From Lyophyllum atratum (Eukaryota; Basidiomycota; Agaricomycetes; Agaricales; Lyophyllaceae): a stretch of 64,000 bases of DNA. Of the stretch, positions 36,352 to 47,395 are shown piece by piece. The stretch is from contig JACGCN010000001.1 of assembly GCA_014905825.1 (NCBI GenBank), positions 1,302,001 through 1,366,000 of the forward strand. Direction: 5' to 3'. Positions within the stretch are counted from its first letter, which is position 1, and each line of letters opens with the position of its first letter. Both the position numbers and the translations under genes were made by a program. The notes under the pieces are model-generated. The model did not search any database. It was given only the letters and a program-made list of their open reading frames with translations, and had not been told where the DNA came from.

Positions 36352-37367
36352 TCACCTATAGTGCACCAAGATGATTTGACCATGCCGACTGACACTCATA
36401 AATTGCTCATAATTCAGCTGTACCCATCCGTCCCTGTCGTTGTCAACACTGCAGAGATAGTATGGGCGCCAAGTGTATAGCATGGATCACAGTACGCGCA
36501 CCGCTGGAATGCCTCTGTAAGGGTTTTAACAACAACGCACGCCCTGACGAATCGATCAAAAGTAATCCCAGGAGGTGGTCCGTATCCCACCGACGGCTCC
36601 GAAGCTGATATCTGTTCACTGAAAGTTGTCATTCAAGTCGCCAAAGCCAGACACACCATATTTGTGTTCAATCAGAGTGAGCAGAGGAGGTGAGAGGTTG
36701 TAACCAAAACTTCCAAGTGCTTCGGCAAGCTCTCGACCTTCTATAGAACCTGAACGATCTCGGTCAAAATGTCGGAAAACATTTTGCCAATCTGAGATGT
36801 ATTTCCAAAGGCCCGCAAACTCTGCGAGAAAGTAAGCTGAGATCAACAGGAAGGTTTCATCGAGTATTCGCGCCTGTATAGTTGATAGTCCCACTTCGGT
36901 CGGTATCCTAAGCTATGTTAGTTGTGAACAATCGACGAGGAATCATCGGACAACGCACGAAAATACCCATGAGCATCTTCACGGTATCCAAATCAAAGCC
37001 TATCCACATTTAGTGAGTCAGATTTCTCAGAAGTTTAGTTGGCTTTACTTGTCCAGTTTCCTAAAGCTATAGTGTCAGATTGGAATGAAGTAGACTAGAC
37101 GAGAGGTATATACCATTGATGAGAGCGGTTTGTAGCTCCGTAACGCTGATGGAACCAGATCTATCGGAATCTACAGCAGAAAACCATTCCCAAAGTTGAG
37201 GGTCGGCTCCAGGAGGTGGGCGATGCTGCTGCTGGTAGTGGTCACGATAACCGCCCTGATATCCATGTCCCGAGTGGTGCAGAGGAGGTGCGGTACTGTG
37301 GTTAGTTGGGCGGTAATGACCATGTTGGCCGTGAGTTCTGTGATCCGTAGTTTTGAGAATTGTACAT
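36352..37367 (-). CDS. Penta-EF-hand calcium-binding protein (PEF1/ALG-2/peflin type)
   Basis: PEF proteins dimerise through the fifth EF-hand and link calcium to membrane traffic and repair. The N-terminal tail is rich in Gly, His, Tyr and Pro (PPLHHSGHGYQGGYRDHYQQ) and runs into DPQLWEWFSAVDSDRSGSIS, EF-hand 1. Then DTVKMLMGIF, EFAGLWKYISDWQNVFRHFD and DRDRSGSIEGRELAEAL (EF-hand 3). FDRFVRACVVVKTLTEAF and DNDRDGWVQLNYEQFM form the last pair. The stop is at 36352. At least six small introns. The best start, MYNSQNYGSQN at 37367, is one base out of frame with the tail; no intron explains this, so a one-base indel or an unseen first exon is likely. Downstream it is intact. Confidence 0.8.
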
Positions 37368-39343
37368 TATGTAGACCAAGTCTATCGTCGAGTATGGTGA
37401 GGCTTTGCGCGAGGAGGAATAAAGGGTACCCCTAGTAAAGCGCTTAACAGTGCCATGTGGCAGTGCGATGGCGATGGTTCCGCCAGCGTCGGGCCGTCGG
37501 ATGATGGTCAGCAATCAGGAAGTAATAGTCCAACGTTCAGCGCTGCAGCGTTCAATGTTCAATAATCGCTATGTAAGTCCTGCGCTATGTTATATAGTAC
37601 CTACAACCGATTATATGCCACCAAGAATGTAATTCCCGAGGGGTCCTCAAACGTAGAAATGTATAAGTACTAGTAGCAGGGTATGTAGTACACTGTCACA
37701 CCCTAGTATCGACCTGCAATTCGATCATTGGCACAACGGTGAGCACCTTGAGCATACGGTATTCCGGTGGTACCGTCCTAAACATTGCACTACAGATATA
37801 ACCCTTGTGGAGGGCTCTCGAGTCTTAATCACAACTGATACTTGCTACTTAGAAGGTTGCGCGTAGCCGTCGATATTAGCAGTCCTTGAACGCTACGAAC
37901 GGAGGGAAATCATATTTACTGTCATAGGCAGAAGAAAAGAGCCTAAATTTAATGAATGAATGAAATCTAGATCTTGAAATTCGCAATAGGCTACATAGGT
38001 GCTTAAAGAAGTAAACTCAGCTCGTGAGTATATAAGCGCTTAACCAACGCAGTGAGTTAGGGTGGGCTATTGGAAGGGGAGAAAACGCTTCTTGGACAAA
38101 CACCTGAGTAAAACAGATAATTCATATATCTTTTTTGGTGTTAAATAAGGGGTTACCGAATGAAGCTGAAGAATCGCAAGGTAGGTGAATCCGAGATTCA
38201 TTCCCGGTAGATAGAGCAGCCGCTGTCCTACCGCAACTGTCAGCCAAGAGGTTGCATTCAGATTCAGTCCATGCTGGGGCAGCAAGCAGAAACCCCGGCC
38301 GGAGAGGGGGCGGGTTCCTCTAAGATGGAGATCGGGATGGCCGGAAGGAAATCCTACGGAGTCAGGAAATCCTCCGATGCTGGACGAGATGCTGAAGACC
38401 ATCGATTGGTCACCTTTCTGTAATTTATTCTTTTACTCCATTCGGGGTAACGAAATCTTGTTTGAGGGCCGCGACGAAGAATGGAGCACACAAGGTGTGA
38501 AGGCCATACCTGTGGTCATGAGAAGTATGGTCAACGATGTCTGAATCCTAGGAATTAATTCACGTTCTGGACGCACTACGCCAGGTACGCGAGCTCCCTA
38601 CTATTTTTACGCAACCTATATAAATGTACTCTGATGAACACGAGGTACCACAAGCCTGCTTTCCACAAGTGGGAGAATATCAAGTGCGTGGAAGTTTGGA
38701 ACCACTCACAAACTATGTACTTGTTTCCTCGTATGGTTTGATTTGATGTTGGTGCGATGACATCAGGGACGCTTCCTCGAAATTCCTGACACTCGACAAA
38801 CATGTCGTGCTAACACGGTGCATTCGTCAGGCCAGACACGTTTATCTGAAGGGGTGCACCCACAGTCGATACGCATTCCTAGATTTTACTGGCACTCCCT
38901 GGCGGTTCTCTGCCACCTTCACATGTCAACGTTCGAAAATGACATTCTGTATAGCGTCACAGGCGCTCCTACCTGAACTTTCATAATGTGACCTTTGAGA
39001 ATCACTAACAAAAAGCCGGAAGGAGCAACGGGACATACTTCGTTTGCTTGACGTCGCGAATGAGGGTGGATGTTAATCGAACGTCCACTGTCGACACCGC
39101 TGAACCTAATCGCAATGACGGTTCAGGCCCGGAGTGGTGGCGTTTAACGAATTGATGCGTCGGTTCGGAAGATGGATTGAATATTCTTTATACCGCCTCC
39201 TCAGCCATTCCAGATAGGCAGTAAGGCCTTGAGGGACTAGTTGGTTGAGTTCCAGGTTCAGCCTTCATGTTGTTGAAGATAGTAAAAATAGTAGCAAATA
39301 GCCGTCATCAACGCCGTACCGATATTTTTATTTCAATGCTCAA
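37368..39343. other. Gene-poor region
   Basis: Almost 2 kb without a convincing gene, the longest such stretch in the window apart from 47.4-49.3 kb. The longest frames (38067-38402 and 38576-38803, both minus) have no family motif and no sensible splice context. A TATATAA lies at about 38029. I see no long terminal repeat, inverted repeat or tandem array. It may hold an untranslated RNA, long promoters or decayed sequence. Confidence 0.4.
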
Positions 39344-39696
39344 TCAATGCCAGATAGGTGTGTAGTACGTATCATGGTGTTTCCATCTCGAGCTCACTCT
39401 TTCCCAGCCGCCACTGTCAGCCATGTCCAAAGATAGCGCTCGCAAAACCGCCTCGTACTGAATGGGATCTAAGTGTACGAAGCCATCAAGAACTCCTGAC
39501 TTGTGTGTCTTCTCAGGATCGACATTATAAACCCTGCATCTTCCTGAGATACGAAAGACTTCAACTAACATATCTGTGTATAGCTGATGTCTCAAGGGGC
39601 GTGTAGAATGGTCATAGTTAACTCAATGTTTTGAAGAACTTGGATGACTTGCGCGACGGACATTGGGGACAAGCAACTCAAGTACTCAATGCTCAT
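39344..39696 (-). CDS. Small hypothetical protein (candidate)
   Basis: Not recognised. An ATG at 39696 begins MSIEYLSCLSPMSVAQVIQV and runs LQNIE. A frame change near 39605-39610, possibly a very short GTTAAC..CAG intron, leads to YTDMLVEVFRISGRCRVYNV and HLDPIQYEAVLRALSLDMAD. The end is TYYTPIWH at 39344. Both halves have coding-like composition and together give about 110 residues. There is no signal peptide, membrane segment or known motif. It is divergent from the HAD gene, 274 bp apart. The splice is unusually short (about 40 bp), which weakens the model. Confidence 0.35.
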
Positions 39697-39970
39697 TGAC
39701 AACCTCCAGTCGGTATCACGTGTAGATGATGTCGGCATCTCAGTTGCCGGCGACTCGCTTCGTCTGAGAAGGTTGACGCGTTGAACATTATGATTTAGCG
39801 AGAAAACTCTTATACAACATCAGTCGTCTAGCACGTTAAGTCTGTACGTTGACCCCCGTGCGCGCGTTCCCCTGATTAGCTCCCGACCAGACATACATTT
39901 TGCACAGATTTGTCGTTTCAATTCAACAGAAGGGTCCCGTTTTCCCAGCTCAGTATCAGCTCGTATCGCG

Positions 39971-41243
39971 ATGGCTGCACCCCATATCCAGGCTGTCATA
40001 TTTGACGTACGTGTATTTTAGTCTGGATCGACTCCATTTGTTGATATCCATCTCCGGCGTTTTTAGATTGGCGGCGTTGTTTTGAGAAGCCCCTTCATAG
40101 CCATTGCCACATACGAACGCGAACTAGGAATTCCCGAAAACTATCTTAATTGCTCCATGTACGTTACATTCTTCCTGCCCTTTCAGACACTCCACTGAGC
40201 GTTAATCTTTTATATAGCGTCGGGCGTGGCTCCCAAGGCGCATGGCAAAGGTTTGAACGTGGCGAGATGCCACTGTTTGATTTCTACGAAGCCTTCGGCC
40301 GCGAACTTTCCGATACGGTGAACGGCAATGTATGGTGCGTAGTGTAAAGGCATACCAGCGGCCCATTTTACTTCGTCCCAGGTACAAGGCCTACTGTAGC
40401 CGTAAACAGCTGGGTACGTACTTAATTTCGTGATCCTCTAGTCTTCGAGACGACAGGAAATAAATGTACAGAAGTCCCCCCTTTGCCCGAGACCCTGAAT
40501 ATCAATGGGAGAGATGTGAGGACCACGGAGCCAACCATTGTGTTCTGTTTTGCTAATCCAGGCGGTTAGCTATTTGGATCGATGATGCGGGGATCCAAAG
40601 TCTACGATGGTCATATTTCACAGGCTATCCAACGTATTCGAGGTAGAATTGAGTCCAGCCAGGAAGTCAACATCATACTAATGGCGTAAGCAGCGACAGG
40701 GAGGTATAAAATCATAGCATTGACCAATAATTTCGCCAAGGCCGATGTCCCACCTCTCGAGGCACAATTTCTAGGATGGGATGAGGGTGCCACACCAGAC
40801 CACCTACGATCCTTGTTTGACGACTTTTGCGACAGCAGTACCCTGGGGATGCGGTAAATTCCACTACGTCCTGCGTGCACATACATGCCCTCATCGTTTA
40901 TACAAGGAAACCGGATCCTAAATTCTACTTACTCGCATGCGAACGAAATGGCATACAGCCGCAACAAGCTGTATTTCTTGACGACATTGGAATGTAGGTA
41001 CTGCGGGTCATTCACGTTCAGGCTAATCATGAGGACTCGATAGGAATCTGAAAGCCGCCAAAGCACTTGGTATGGAGACAATCCGTTCGTTCTCAACCTT
41101 GATTCATCGTCGTTCGTCTCATCTTGAATCAACTGCCAGAGGTTTCGATTGGTAAAACTCTGGATGCGGTCAAGATTTTAGAGGACAAGCTTGGGATCAA
41201 CCTCACGACTTCCACGGAGCACGCAACAACCAGCAAACTGTAG
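39971..41243 (+). CDS. HAD-superfamily hydrolase with C-terminal SKL
   Basis: Haloacid dehalogenase-like hydrolase of the subgroup that includes the N-terminal half of ACAD10 and of epoxide hydrolases; substrate unknown. The start MAAPHIQAVIFD is split by an intron from IGGVVLRSPFIAIATYERE, giving the nucleophile Asp of motif I (FDIGGV). Then GAWQRFERGEMPLFDFYEAF. Motif II appears as ALTNNF. Motif III is KPDPKFYLLACERNG, and motif IV is QQAVFLDDIG, then NLKAAKALGMETI. The last exon ends ILEDKLGINL and EHATTSKL, TAG at 41241-41243. The SKL tail is a type 1 peroxisomal signal. About 280 residues and several introns. Peroxisomal location is inferred from the tail alone. Confidence 0.85.
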
Positions 41244-41367
41244 AGGAGACTGGGTGCGAGGAAATTTCCAGGTTGAGGAAAAACGCATTGGTTGGGTGGT
41301 AGACAAACTCCATTTGTCTATTCTATGTGGTTCCGCGGCATCTATGCGAGTACAAGACTTTGGGGAT

Positions 41368-41761
41368 TTAAAATGGCTTGTCAGATGCAGGCGTGTCATC
41401 CTCGTAGTAGCGGCCCAACTGAAAAGGGAAAACGATATCAGTCGCATAGAGAGACAGTCTTCGTTATCGAAATTCACCACGGGGACTTTCACCAAGAGTT
41501 CACGCTTGACAAGCGGGGTCACCGAGAGCAGCTGGATTAACAAATGAGTTGAAGCACGTATGCACTAGGAAGGTAATTACGAGAAGCGCAGCGGTTCCTG
41601 CCCCGACACCCCACATTGCAAGTGAAGGTGCCCACGGTTTTATGGCCTATAAATGTGAACCAGGACTATGAGTATCACGAGTGTGAACATGATCAACGAC
41701 ATAAACACACAGAGATGGTGGCCTTAGCCGGAGGCTGAGGCTGATATACCAGACGGGCCAT
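41368..41761 (-). CDS. QCR10: Cytochrome bc1 complex subunit 10 (four tiny exons)
   Basis: QCR10 is a single-helix accessory subunit of respiratory complex III in the inner mitochondrial membrane. The gene is easily missed because its longest exon is 66 bp. Exons: 41761-41711, 41646-41581, 41531-41478 and 41418-41368. All introns are GT..AG, 49-64 bp, and in frame. The product is 73 residues: MARLVYQPQPPAKATIS, then KPWAPSLAMWGVGAGTAALL, then LSVTPLVKRELLVKVPV, then GRYYEDDTPASDKPF. The WAPSL.MWG segment, one membrane helix, the basic K/R-containing stretch ending in VP, and the E-D-x-T-P-x-x-D-K-P ending match yeast Qcr10. It is divergent from NOP16. Confidence 0.87.
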
Positions 41762-41988
41762 GGTCAATAATCTGTGCTACGAAGTTACAGGCGAAGGGCA
41801 GTTGGGTCAACCAACGGAGAACAGCGGAAGGATTTGTTGATCGGAGAACGCCGTGGAATTTTATCATCATAATTCTTATCACTCTCAGTCTGATCACCTG
41901 GACGAAATTCACTTTTTCTCGAACACACTCTAACCGGTTTCGAGGTGACTTGCTCACTAGCACAAACGACTTCAAACTCTAAGGAAAG
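41762..41988. promoter_or_regulatory. Bidirectional promoter, QCR10/NOP16
   Basis: 227 bp between divergent start codons of a respiratory-chain gene and a ribosome-biogenesis gene. I see no clear TATA box, which suits housekeeping genes. Confidence 0.5.
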
Positions 41989-43393
41989 ATGGCCAACCCT
42001 CGCCAGCGCCGCAAATCTCGTTCCTCATCCTACAAACCGGTATCTCATTCGAGACATGCTAAACGAAATTTGAAGAAAATGCCTCGTAAGCCCTTAAGCC
42101 CTGACCAACTTTGTTGCTGGGCATATCTTGACTGGATTGTTCTTCTAGCCATTCGCGGGCCTAAGGTCCTCCAGGACTCTTGGGACAGGAAAAAAACTGT
42201 TCGACAAAAGTACGCCTGAGGTTTATTGGATAATTGTGAATAGAGAGTTAACATGCACTGATTTTGTGGCTACAGTTACGCTACGCTTGGTCTGGTGCAT
42301 ACGCTGAATCCATCAGCCGCTGGTGGGATAGAACCTCTCGAAGAGCAATCGCAGCACATCGAGGAGAGTCAAATTGCGTCAACTTCCCAGCTGAAACAGC
42401 CATCTCAAATACCGAAAGGATTCGGCAAAATCATTCGTGACGAAGCTGGGAATGTTCTACGAATCGAAATGCCTGAAGAAGATGATGCACCTCCCTTCGA
42501 GAAACCGGAGGATATGGAAATGGCGGAGCCAGGCGTGGATGACTCTGTCTTGAGGCCGTGGGTGATCGATATGGGTGGTGGCGAGAAATTCAAGCTGAGG
42601 ACTGGAGACACTAACGTCGTGCAAGGTGAGCGAAATTCAATGTTCTTTCCCATTTGTGTCTTTTTTTTTTGGGATACCTCGGCTTAGCCTTATGGGGCTT
42701 GTGTCAACCATACACTGGACGATCCTTGTTGTGTTTCATTCGTGATGGTGTATGACAGTCAAAAACGCCTCAGCCTGGCAACCACAGCGCGAAATTTTCG
42801 CGTTGCATATGTTTTCTGAGGAGTTTTGTCAACGCCGGTGCACACGATGCCCGACAATGACTCACCTGTGGAAATCCTCGTGCCGACCTGCCATGATATG
42901 ATGACGCTGTCTGATAGTGATGATTCGGCGACCCTGGCTGAAGGCCTAGCGCATCATCGATCATCATCTTGACTTGTGCACTTTTAGTGTCGAGGGCTGT
43001 TCGTTCACTGTCGCATTCACACGGTTTATGCGGGCTTCCAAAGCCTAGATATACTTAGTTGAGCTTCTCGTGCTTCTTCGTTCATCTCATTAAGGACTTG
43101 ACTTCTTTCATCTACACATCAAATTCGTGATAGCTTACGACACATGGTTTATAGCACTAGAACGCATAAGCACGACAGTCAATCAAAACTCGACTACATT
43201 GTCGGCGCCGCTATCCGACGCTGGGCCTCGACACGCGTCGGCGGGTGAAGTGGCATACCTAGAAAGGCTGGTGACGAAGTATGGAGAGGATGTTGAGCGG
43301 ATGGCGCGAGACCGAAAACTTAACCCCGAACAACGGACGGCAGGGGTGCTGAGGCGGGCACTCAAAAAAGCTGGTTTAGGTGGACGATCTTGA
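41989..43393 (+). CDS. NOP16: Nucleolar protein 16, 60S ribosome biogenesis
   Basis: Nop16 is a constituent of 66S pre-ribosomes. The start MANPRQRRKSRSSSYKPVSH and then KRNLKKMP is the conserved basic N-terminus. An intron of about 60 bp joins KKMP to PIRGPKVLQDSWDRKKTVRQ, and a second leads to NYATLGLVHTLNPSAAGG. The third exon has KGFGKIIRDEAGNVLRIEMP and GEKFKLRTGDTNVVQ. A long 529 bp intron (42626-43154) precedes the last exon, ALERISTTVNQN, SAGEVAYLERLVTKYGEDVE and RDRKLNPEQRTAGVLRRALK, ending GLGGRS. About 240 residues, normal for the family. The long intron is ten times the local norm and carries box C/D-like motifs (see findings). Confidence 0.92.
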
Positions 43394-44327
43394 TCGGTGT
43401 GGCGTACGAGTGATCATGAGATGAGATAATTTTTTGACCTGAAGTGGGATTGAATCAGCGCCCTGTCAGAAGCCTGTCGACTGGAGGAGGGATGATCGAA
43501 AATTGATATGGCGAGGCCTCGGTGGGGAGAGGGCTGGAGAGGGCTGTGCGCTGTGTGGAATGCACGGTGCAGGCGGGGGACGGCGAGGACAGCGAGGAAC
43601 GGCTAAACAAGGATCGCAATGACCCTTGTGCAGCCGGTGACGGGGATTTGTCATAAAGTGGGTTAAGTTGGAGGGGGAGAGAGATAAGGTTCACGATGGG
43701 ACGTGCGCCAGACTATGGGATGCTGGGTGCCGAAAGGGTCATGGCGGAGGATGGGGACATTGAATTATGATTGGACAGTGGACGAGGGCCGTAGCCGGGG
43801 GATTCCCGAAGATAATAGATCAATGATGTTGACGTCAACCGGGAATGGGCTGGGATTGGCTGGCACGATTGGTTGGAGTTGCTGGCATGGCGGTGACATG
43901 GGCAGTGCCATTTGAGGATATATTGCAGAGGCCATACGCGTTGGCACTGGTACGCTGCTCTCAGGCGTGCACTCGCGGCGTTAACGAGTACGACGGCCTG
44001 AGATCACTGGGGTTTTATATTCAGGACCGTGTGGTGGGTCTCCGGATCTGTGACTTTGCCGGCGATTAATTATTTCAACATGATCCTCGAGAAAAAGAGG
44101 GGCAAACAGATTAATTGCGTTTCTTGGTAATTGCATTCTAGCTAAAGCTAGCCTCGATTTCACGTCAACATGTAAGATCTCCACTTCCTTCTCAGATCCG
44201 CTCTAGTCGTGCTATCTCGCCAAGTTGGCCTGCCCTTCGATTTTTACTTACTTCTCGTAACTTCTCCGTATAAATCACACAACAATCCTCTCCGCCCCTT
44301 CTCTTCTTCCTTTTGTCCTTGTCCACC
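43394..44327. other. Intergenic, transcription-factor promoter
   Basis: 930 bp between NOP16 and the Zn2Cys6 factor. It is G/A-rich on the plus strand at 43480-43720 and holds a perfect 12 bp CRE-like palindrome (listed separately). A pyrimidine-rich leader (44280-44325) precedes the ATG. I see no gene. Confidence 0.5.
43828..43839. promoter_or_regulatory. CRE-like palindrome GTTGACGTCAAC
   Basis: A perfect 12 bp palindrome with a TGACGTCA core, the binding site of CREB/ATF-type bZIP factors (Atf1/Pcr1 in fission yeast), about 490 bp before the Zn2Cys6 factor start. Function is inferred from the motif only. Confidence 0.35.
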
Positions 44328-47300
44328 ATGTCTCCTAGAGGTGCCTCCTCTACTAATCCCTCGTCCTCTAAGAATTCCACCCCCTACTCGCGCCGGCCCA
44401 CTGGCCAGCCGAAGTCCACGCGTCAGCAGTTTTCCGCCTGCGGCGCCTGTCGCATGCGAAGGTATTGTCCTTTGTTCTCCCTAAAAAAAACATGCCTCAA
44501 TATCTGCTCAGAGTCCGCTGTGATCTAAAGGATTTACCTTTCACTACGGTCGGCCCACATCCCGCCTGCTCAAATTGTAAAGAACGTGGCCTAAAATGCG
44601 TGTAAGTCAACTTACTAATCCCCCTGTCTCTTGCTCACCATGGATCCATCGTCAGCGACGAGTTTGCCGATGTGAAGGCTGTGAAATTGCTCAGGCGTGG
44701 CCGACGTTTGCAACAGGTCGAGTGCGTACGATCTTCCAACAAATATCTAATTATCTCACGTCCCCCCAGAGCAATATATGGCAAGATCGCAGGTATAGAC
44801 GGTACTTCGTCCTCCTCACCACCTGCAGCACGTATCATACCTCAGCTTTCCCCGGAATTCTTTGCCTCGCCGTTTTGGAACTGGTTTACCGTGCAGCGTA
44901 CCCCATTCCTCTTGTTGCTCTAGTACTTCATCCTGATTGCACCCCTCTAACAGGCCCCGTACTTGATCCTATCGAGTTTCCTGCCCGGTTTATTGCTCAC
45001 AACAAGGGTATTCAATCCCTTGGTAATGAAGGGGGCCTGCTTGCCATGATATTGGTTGTGTGGGCCGCTTCATTCGGCCTTGATGAGCGCGGCCTACCCG
45101 ATGTAGACGATAGCACGTTCTCTGTGCACAGATCTCCTTCAGAGCTTAAAACGCCCACTGCAGCTACTTCCAGCTCGAGCTCCAAGAGAACTAGTTCGAG
45201 TGTAGGTTCTGATACGAACGGCAAGGACGCCGCCCCAGAGATACAGCGGAAGGAGAAGAAGGAGCGGACCGATAATATGCTCAGGGAAGTTTTAGAACTC
45301 ATCGACTTCCATGGAGTGATGAGGCGGCCTACCTGGGACGGCGTGCGTGTGCTATTACTGATAATGCCCCTTCTCGAAGGTGCTGCAACTTTTTATTGGC
45401 CTTATACGCTGGAATTTACTGTCCATCTCATCTAGAGGCCCATCCCCTGGAGAGACTCGCTATGTATGAGGCTACTCTGTCGCAGGCGCAGGCCCTGTGT
45501 ACTCTGGCCACCTCTTCTAACGGTCCTTCCCCGCCGATTAATCCGTTTCCTGACGCATCTGACGACACTATTATTCGTGCTCGCATTTTTTGGTATGCCC
45601 ACATGCACGAAGGCCTCTCGACGGGCATGCGAGGCGGTCGACTGGTGCTGTAGGCCTATTCATTCTTTTTGTCATATCTAAATAATATTAATTGTCCTTC
45701 TAAAGCGATGACGATGACTTCGAGTCATTCCAGCACACTCTCTATGCGTTCGGAGTGGACAATCCTGGCATCAGTGGACCTCCTTCTCCTCCTGAATCGC
45801 TACGTCCCATGTCTAGCCATGGGCTCTTGCCCCAATCATCGACCCCCAACGAAGCTCAGCCGCTCAAGCTCTCTTTAGCACTTCTCAGCTCTTTACCGTA
45901 CCTCTTCAGCTTAGCGCTGTCTGTAGGAAAGTACACACAGTCCTCACGGGTCCCAAAGCCACGCGCAGGGCTGAGGAACACGGCCTTATCGACGCGCACG
46001 GTATGCGCGAAATATGGGAGGATCTCGACCGCTGCTGGCAACAATTCGACATCATGAGGCGTAGTGGCTCCAGTGAACAGGAGTCCCTTGACCGAGAACA
46101 GTTTATTAGTGCTTGGCAAGTGAGTAGGTTTAGTCCCAAATCTGCGACAATATATTCATTTCCGTTCAACGCTATTTCAGATATTTATCTTCGAATGTCG
46201 TGAGTAGGCATACCTCTGAAACTGAACATTTTGATGACGAGTACCTCGAGCAGATAATATCATTCGAGAATCACTCAAACAATGCATGTCTAGATCAAGC
46301 GACCACTCCGCCCAGACAATGTTCTCTGGGGGATCGCCATCGCGTCCCTCATCCCACTCGTCTTCATCGCCTTATCTGTCGCCCCATCATCTCCACGCCA
46401 TCGCCACCCGCCAATGCCTCAGCCTTCTTCCTCGCGTGCTTCGCATCATAAAATTTCACCTCGCACAGGATGAGCGAGGCCTGGACCGTGGCGGCCTTTT
46501 CAAATGGGACGCTGGTCTGGTTCGCGATGGGTGTTTCTTCGCTGGCTTCCTCACGGCCAGCATCGAAGGCGACACCATCGACCTGACAACCGAGGATGGT
46601 GAAGACAATCTGTCTCGCAGCCGCAGCCGCATGACTGTTGAGGAGGGTGTCGCTCTCTGCTTAACAGCCCTGTCAGACATGAAATGGGCGTTTTCGCGGA
46701 GCGAAGAACGGGAAGAAACCGTTCGAATGATCTGGGAGAACCGTAAAGGTGGCCGAACTTCTGGTCGATACTCTCTCAGTGGTTCTAACCTCGGCCGTAC
46801 TGGTCAAGCTGGGCGCCCTGACCAACAGTTTGCGTACAGCAAGCCGATGCCTCTGGCACCACACACGTCCCATGGATATACATCGATGTCTGGAAGTGAC
46901 CATCCATTGCTCCCGCCGATACGATCTCCACGGCGTGCAGAGTCGGCTCCCAGTACGGCGTATAGCACCAACGGGCACGGTGCCAATGGCTGGCCGTCGT
47001 ACACGCCTCCAGGGACGGCTACTTCTATTGCCACCAGCGCTGGCACGGGCGTCAGCGTGAGTGCGAGAAACTCGCCTCTTTTCAACTGGTCTTGCGGAAC
47101 CGATAGCCTATAAATCCGACCCCCACGAACCATTTTATCACGTCCCCGCAGACATGGATCAGTTCAGCTTCCAGTGCACCTGCTGGTCCACATGTCAATG
47201 ACGCCCCAGGCATGGCCAGTGCATCGTACCACCACCGTGACCCACCCTCTAGTGCCCACTTCTTTGCACAGCGCCTCCTCATCCACATACCTCAACCCTG

Positions 47301-47395
47301 GCGTGTTTGCAACATCGAGCTCCTCCATGGTCCATTCTGGCGGCGATGTCCAAAGTTGCCCCCAATTTGGTGACGAGTGCGGTTATTACCACTGA
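44328..47395 (+). CDS. Zn2Cys6 fungal transcription factor
   Basis: A binuclear zinc-cluster DNA-binding regulator; target genes unknown. After a Ser/Pro/Thr N-terminus from ATG 44328, residues about 38-75 hold the cluster: FSACGACRMRR, an intron, VRCDLKDLP, HPACSNCKERGLKCV, i.e. C-x2-C-x6-C...C-x2-C-x6-C. The fungal regulatory middle region follows: LSPEFFASPFWNWFTVQR, PARFIAHNKGIQSLGNEGGL, AMILVVWAASFGLDERGLPD, then an inserted Ser/Lys stretch, RPTWDGVRVLLLIMPLLE and EGLSTGMRGGRLVLDDDD. Later come DRCWQQFDIMRRSG and DGCFFAGFLTASIEGD. The tail is Ser/Pro-rich. The last 200 bp have two overlapping open frames (stops at about 47373 and 47395), so the exact end is unsure. About 850 residues. 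Confidence 0.85.

Noticed and set aside
38067..38402. 111-codon minus-strand frame
   Set aside because: No family resemblance, no splice context, and composition not clearly coding.
41178..41543. 121-codon minus-strand frame
   Set aside because: It covers one QCR10 exon in frame but otherwise runs through introns and the 3' flank.
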